A DNA stretch of 35,447 bases, from positions 1 through 35,447 of the forward strand of contig CALVMV010000002.1 of assembly GCA_944349375.1 (NCBI GenBank), read 5' to 3'. The stretch comes from an uncultured Clostridia bacterium (GTDB lineage: Bacteria > Bacillota > Clostridia > Christensenellales > UBA1242). Positions 32,989-35,447 of the stretch are shown one piece after another (the first letter of the stretch is position 1; each line of letters opens with the position of its first letter). Under the pieces are notes generated by a model that worked only from the letters and a program-made list of their open reading frames with translations, was not told where the DNA came from and searched no databases. Position numbers and translations under genes: made by a program.

Positions 32989-33707
32989 TTTTTTTCTTTA
33001 TCTTTACTTCTAAATAATTTTAAAATTGACCATTCATTTTTATTTAATGTAATCATCTCGTAAATTTGTAAAATAATTGTATATAACAATATAAACAATA
33101 TTCCGACTAACCACCAAGTTAAAGGAGTTCCTTCTAAAAGAGGAGCATTTAAATGCATATTGTTTGACTGCCCCATTACTGAATTTCCAAAAACAGCATA
33201 AACAACCATAAAAGCTAATCCTATTGGCAGAGATGCCCATCTTTTGAAACTTGGAACAAAATATTTAGTAACAATACAAAGCAAAAAGATGAAGAACATG
33301 TTAGTATGATATAATAATCCTGTGAAAGGATGAATATTAAAAATATTATCAAAATAAACTAGAAAATCAGGATAAATAAAAGTTAATAATCCCCCTATCA
33401 TGCCTGCAAAAATAGCATACTGAAAAATTTTTGTATCAGGCTTAAAAATTAATACTGTTAAAGGAAGAACAAAACCCATAATGCTACAAAAAGTATCAGG
33501 CAAAAAGTCTAAAAATGTTGCATCTCTAGATTTTGCCACTACAATTCTATTTATTATAATTAAAATAAAACCAATAGCTGCAAAAATTTTAATTGGGATA
33601 TAACTTTTCTCTTTTGGAACAAATCTTTTGATCAAAACTAGTGAAATCACCATTAAAATTGACATTACAATCATATAAATAATATGTTCTAATCCAAAAA
33701 CTTTCAT
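32973..33707 (-). CDS. YwaF-like multispanning membrane protein
   Basis: This 244-residue protein has about six to seven membrane helices (IIYMIVMSILMVISLVLI; IKIFAAIGFILIIINRIVVA; FCSIMGFVLPLTVLIF; IFAGMIGGLLTFIYPDFLVY; MFFIFLLCIVTKYFVP; LAFMVVYAVFGNSVMG; WWLVGILFILLYTIIL). The phrase YHTNMFFIFLLC and the conserved helices with LPDTFCSIMGF fit the YwaF/TIGR02206 family of low-GC Gram-positives; its function is unknown. The tail is lysine-rich. AAGGAG precedes the ATG. It is separated from both neighbours by terminators or A+T-rich gaps and seems a single gene. Confidence 0.75.
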   Translation of the reverse strand: MKVFGLEHIIYMIVMSILMVISLVLIKRFVPKEKSYIPIKIFAAIGFILIIINRIVVAKSRDATFLDFLPDTFCSIMGFVLPLTVLIFKPDTKIFQYAIFAGMIGGLLTFIYPDFLVYFDNIFNIHPFTGLLYHTNMFFIFLLCIVTKYFVPSFKRWASLPIGLAFMVVYAVFGNSVMGQSNNMHLNAPLLEGTPLTWWLVGILFILLYTIILQIYEMITLNKNEWSILKLFRSKDKEKNKNNN

Positions 33708-33758
33708 AATACTCCTTTTTTATTATATATAAAATTATTGAAATAATCAATAAAATGA

Positions 33759-34943
33759 TTATTTAAACAAATCTCTTATAATTTTTTTACTTTCTTTTTC
33801 TTTTTTACAAAAATCTTTAAATCCACAATCTTTATTTCCCCATTTTGGAACAGGCTCTTCAGTTAAAGTTCTTGAATAAATGTAGTGAGTTATTTTGCTT
33901 TCCCCTTCAACTTGATATAGTTCACAGATGTCTGAATATTGTCTAAAAAGAGTTTGAGATGTAGGATTTTCAACAAAATTAGTCAATATCCTAAAATTTT
34001 TAAATCCTTTTTCTTTTGCCTTATCAATAATAAATTTTAAAACTTTATTTCCAAAGCCTTGTCTTATATTGCTAGGAACAATTCCACCAATCCCCAACCA
34101 TGCATCTTCTGGATAATCTTTTAAAACATAAAAACCTGTAATCCCAATTGCTTGATCATTATTATAGACAAAATAATAAGGATTTTTAGAATTAATTGCT
34201 TCTTTATACGTTAAATAAGCACAATGTTTTTTTGTAATTCTTTGTTGCAATCTAACTGCATTGATCAAAGTTTTGTTTGTGATTTCAACAAAAGTAAGTT
34301 TCCCTTTATTTTGCTTTTCTTTTTCAATTTTAGATTTTTTATAATTCTCTAAAGATATTTTTAAATCTTGTATAATTTGATAAACTTCTGGCCAACATGA
34401 TGCATGAGTATTGAGAATGTTTTTGTATTTTAAATTATATGGGGCACTTAAAATTATTGTTCTTATACCTTGAGCATTTACTTGTTGAATATATTTGGGA
34501 TTATCATCTATTAATAAATCCACTTTTAATTCAGCACATTTCAAACCTTTTTCTAGACAATTTGCTATTAAAGAAGTATAATTTATTTTATATTTTTTTA
34601 ACCATTTTTGCGTTTCTTTTTTCGCATCATTATTCCAATATTTATCTTCTCTTGAAGTAAGAATATAAATTTCATCTCCATTTTTTAACAAATTGTCAAG
34701 GACTTCTTTAACAAAAGGCTTTGGATACAACAACTTTTTCTCTATTAAGAATTTTCTCTGTTGAGTATAAAATTTTTCTGTTTCTAATGAGGAAAATTTA
34801 AAAATTTCTGGGGCACTATGAAAAATAGTGTAATAAAAATTTTTGTCATCAGGATGATTTTTTTTATTATAATACCACGCACAAGCGAAATCCCACTCTA
34901 AACTGTTACAAATACAATCATCTACATCAATAGCAATTTTCAT
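33759..34943 (-). CDS. HAD nucleotidase-like domain fused to a GNAT domain
   Basis: This 394-residue protein has two domains. Residues 1-185 form a HAD phosphatase of the deoxyribonucleotidase type: IDVDDCICNS with D6 and D8 as the DxD pair, ILTSRED at about 92 and LLIDDNPKYI at about 144. After a lysine-rich linker, residues 215-350 form a GNAT acetyltransferase with IGGIVPSNIRQGFGNKVL (R-Q-G-F-G acetyl-CoA loop) and a Cys-rich tail (NKDCGFKDFCKKEKE). A phosphatase and an acyltransferase in one chain suggests two steps on one small molecule, which is inference. AGGAG precedes the start. A GNAT of the same class would normally be a separate gene. Confidence 0.85.
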   Translation of the reverse strand: MKIAIDVDDCICNSLEWDFACAWYYNKKNHPDDKNFYYTIFHSAPEIFKFSSLETEKFYTQQRKFLIEKKLLYPKPFVKEVLDNLLKNGDEIYILTSREDKYWNNDAKKETQKWLKKYKINYTSLIANCLEKGLKCAELKVDLLIDDNPKYIQQVNAQGIRTIILSAPYNLKYKNILNTHASCWPEVYQIIQDLKISLENYKKSKIEKEKQNKGKLTFVEITNKTLINAVRLQQRITKKHCAYLTYKEAINSKNPYYFVYNNDQAIGITGFYVLKDYPEDAWLGIGGIVPSNIRQGFGNKVLKFIIDKAKEKGFKNFRILTNFVENPTSQTLFRQYSDICELYQVEGESKITHYIYSRTLTEEPVPKWGNKDCGFKDFCKKEKESKKIIRDLFK

Positions 34944-35039
34944 TTTTACTCCTAAACTTTAGAAATATCATAACAAATATTGAAAAAAATAATATAAAAA
35001 AAACAAAACAAGAAAATATTTTATAACACATTAATATTT

Positions 35040-35447
35040 TTAATTTTTCTGATTTATATAATTTAATGCTGTAACATTATTGATTAGTTTTTGAACGTTT
35101 ATAATCCTAACGTTATTTACATTAACTTTTGAACTATCTTTGCAAATTTTAACAAATTCATCCCATGTAACATTAGAATTTATTTGCAAAACCAAAGCAT
35201 ATAAACCCACAGCTTGTGGAATTGACCAACTTACAGAGCCGTTCGGTTCATATTTGTAGCCTTCTTTACTTAGAAATTCTGGTATAACTTTACCCCCTGA
35301 TATAAAAGTCATTTTATCAGAATATGATTTGAAAGATATCCAATCGGGCTGAACTACTTCTGAAGTATGATAATTAATTTTAGAACATGAAAAATCTTTA
35401 GAAAATCTTTCAGATGAAATAACTTCACATCCTAGCAATTTAAGTTC
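35040..35447 (-). CDS. C-terminal end of a subtilisin-like serine protease (partial)
   Basis: The frame stays open to the window edge, so only about 135 C-terminal residues are present and the true start lies outside. The key segment is GSVSWSIPQAVGLYALVLQ at about 90 residues from the end, which matches the G-T-S-x-A-x-P-x-V-x-G-x-x-A-L box of S8 subtilases; the Ser four before the Pro is the catalytic one. The residues of this segment before the Ser are unusual (SVS instead of GT). The rest is alpha/beta. It would cut peptide bonds; the Asp and His of the triad are outside. No signal can be judged. Confidence 0.65.
   Translation of the reverse strand, partial: ELKLLGCEVISSERFSKDFSCSKINYHTSEVVQPDWISFKSYSDKMTFISGGKVIPEFLSKEGYKYEPNGSVSWSIPQAVGLYALVLQINSNVTWDEFVKICKDSSKVNVNNVRIINVQKLINNVTALNYINQKN

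Overview
The window is strongly A+T-rich, uses the standard code (TGA works as stop, Trp is TGG), has good Shine-Dalgarno sites (GGAGG/AGGAG) and short hairpin terminators. Together with a MobL-type relaxase, a GLUG-repeat surface protein and an InlB-type repeat this suggests a low-GC Bacillota genome, probably an uncultured gut Clostridia/Bacilli lineage. I cannot place it more precisely.

Left part (1 to about 19,900) is accessory DNA read almost entirely leftwards. 1-2204 carries a mobilization module: a MobL relaxase running off the edge, its small partner protein, an oriT-like nested inverted repeat, an attenuator-like leader and a winged-helix protein. 2309-9088 is a tight eight-gene operon: a helical protein of unknown family, two small beta-rich proteins, a Ycf46-like AAA ATPase, a coiled-coil protein, a protein with a Ycf35/DUF1257-like tail, a DUF2997 protein and a radical-SAM protein. 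A leader of about 200 nt ending in a strong hairpin precedes it. 9436-11156 holds a small XRE regulator and a decayed tyrosine integrase with an excisionase remnant. 11268-17685 is a second tight operon, a complete dedicated chaperone set: GrpE-like, Hsp70-like, AAA ATPase, a membrane J-like protein with an outward-facing InlB repeat, and a small zinc-ribbon membrane peptide. A frameshifted SLOG-type gene and two XRE regulators lie divergently beside it, then a GNAT.

At about 19,855-19,902 there is a 3' tRNA fragment (T-arm, acceptor strand, CCA). With the 10-bp tandem repeats to its left it looks like the right attachment site of an island that lies to the left. The intact tRNA should then lie outside the window on the left.

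Right part (19,975 to the end) looks like ordinary chromosome: a small unknown gene, a divergent sigma-70-like factor, a membrane/zinc-ribbon protein, a Nudix hydrolase, a 3227-residue secreted GLUG-repeat protein built of seven superunits, a YwaF-like membrane protein, a HAD-GNAT fusion and the C-terminal end of a subtilase.

The most promising undescribed systems are the two accessory operons. The first combines a Ycf46-type AAA ATPase with Ycf35-like, DUF2997 and radical-SAM partners. The second is a self-contained Hsp70/GrpE/J/AAA set spanning the membrane. Both have the compact, co-directional, regulator-flanked layout typical of anti-phage or other conflict systems, but that role is inferred from context only.
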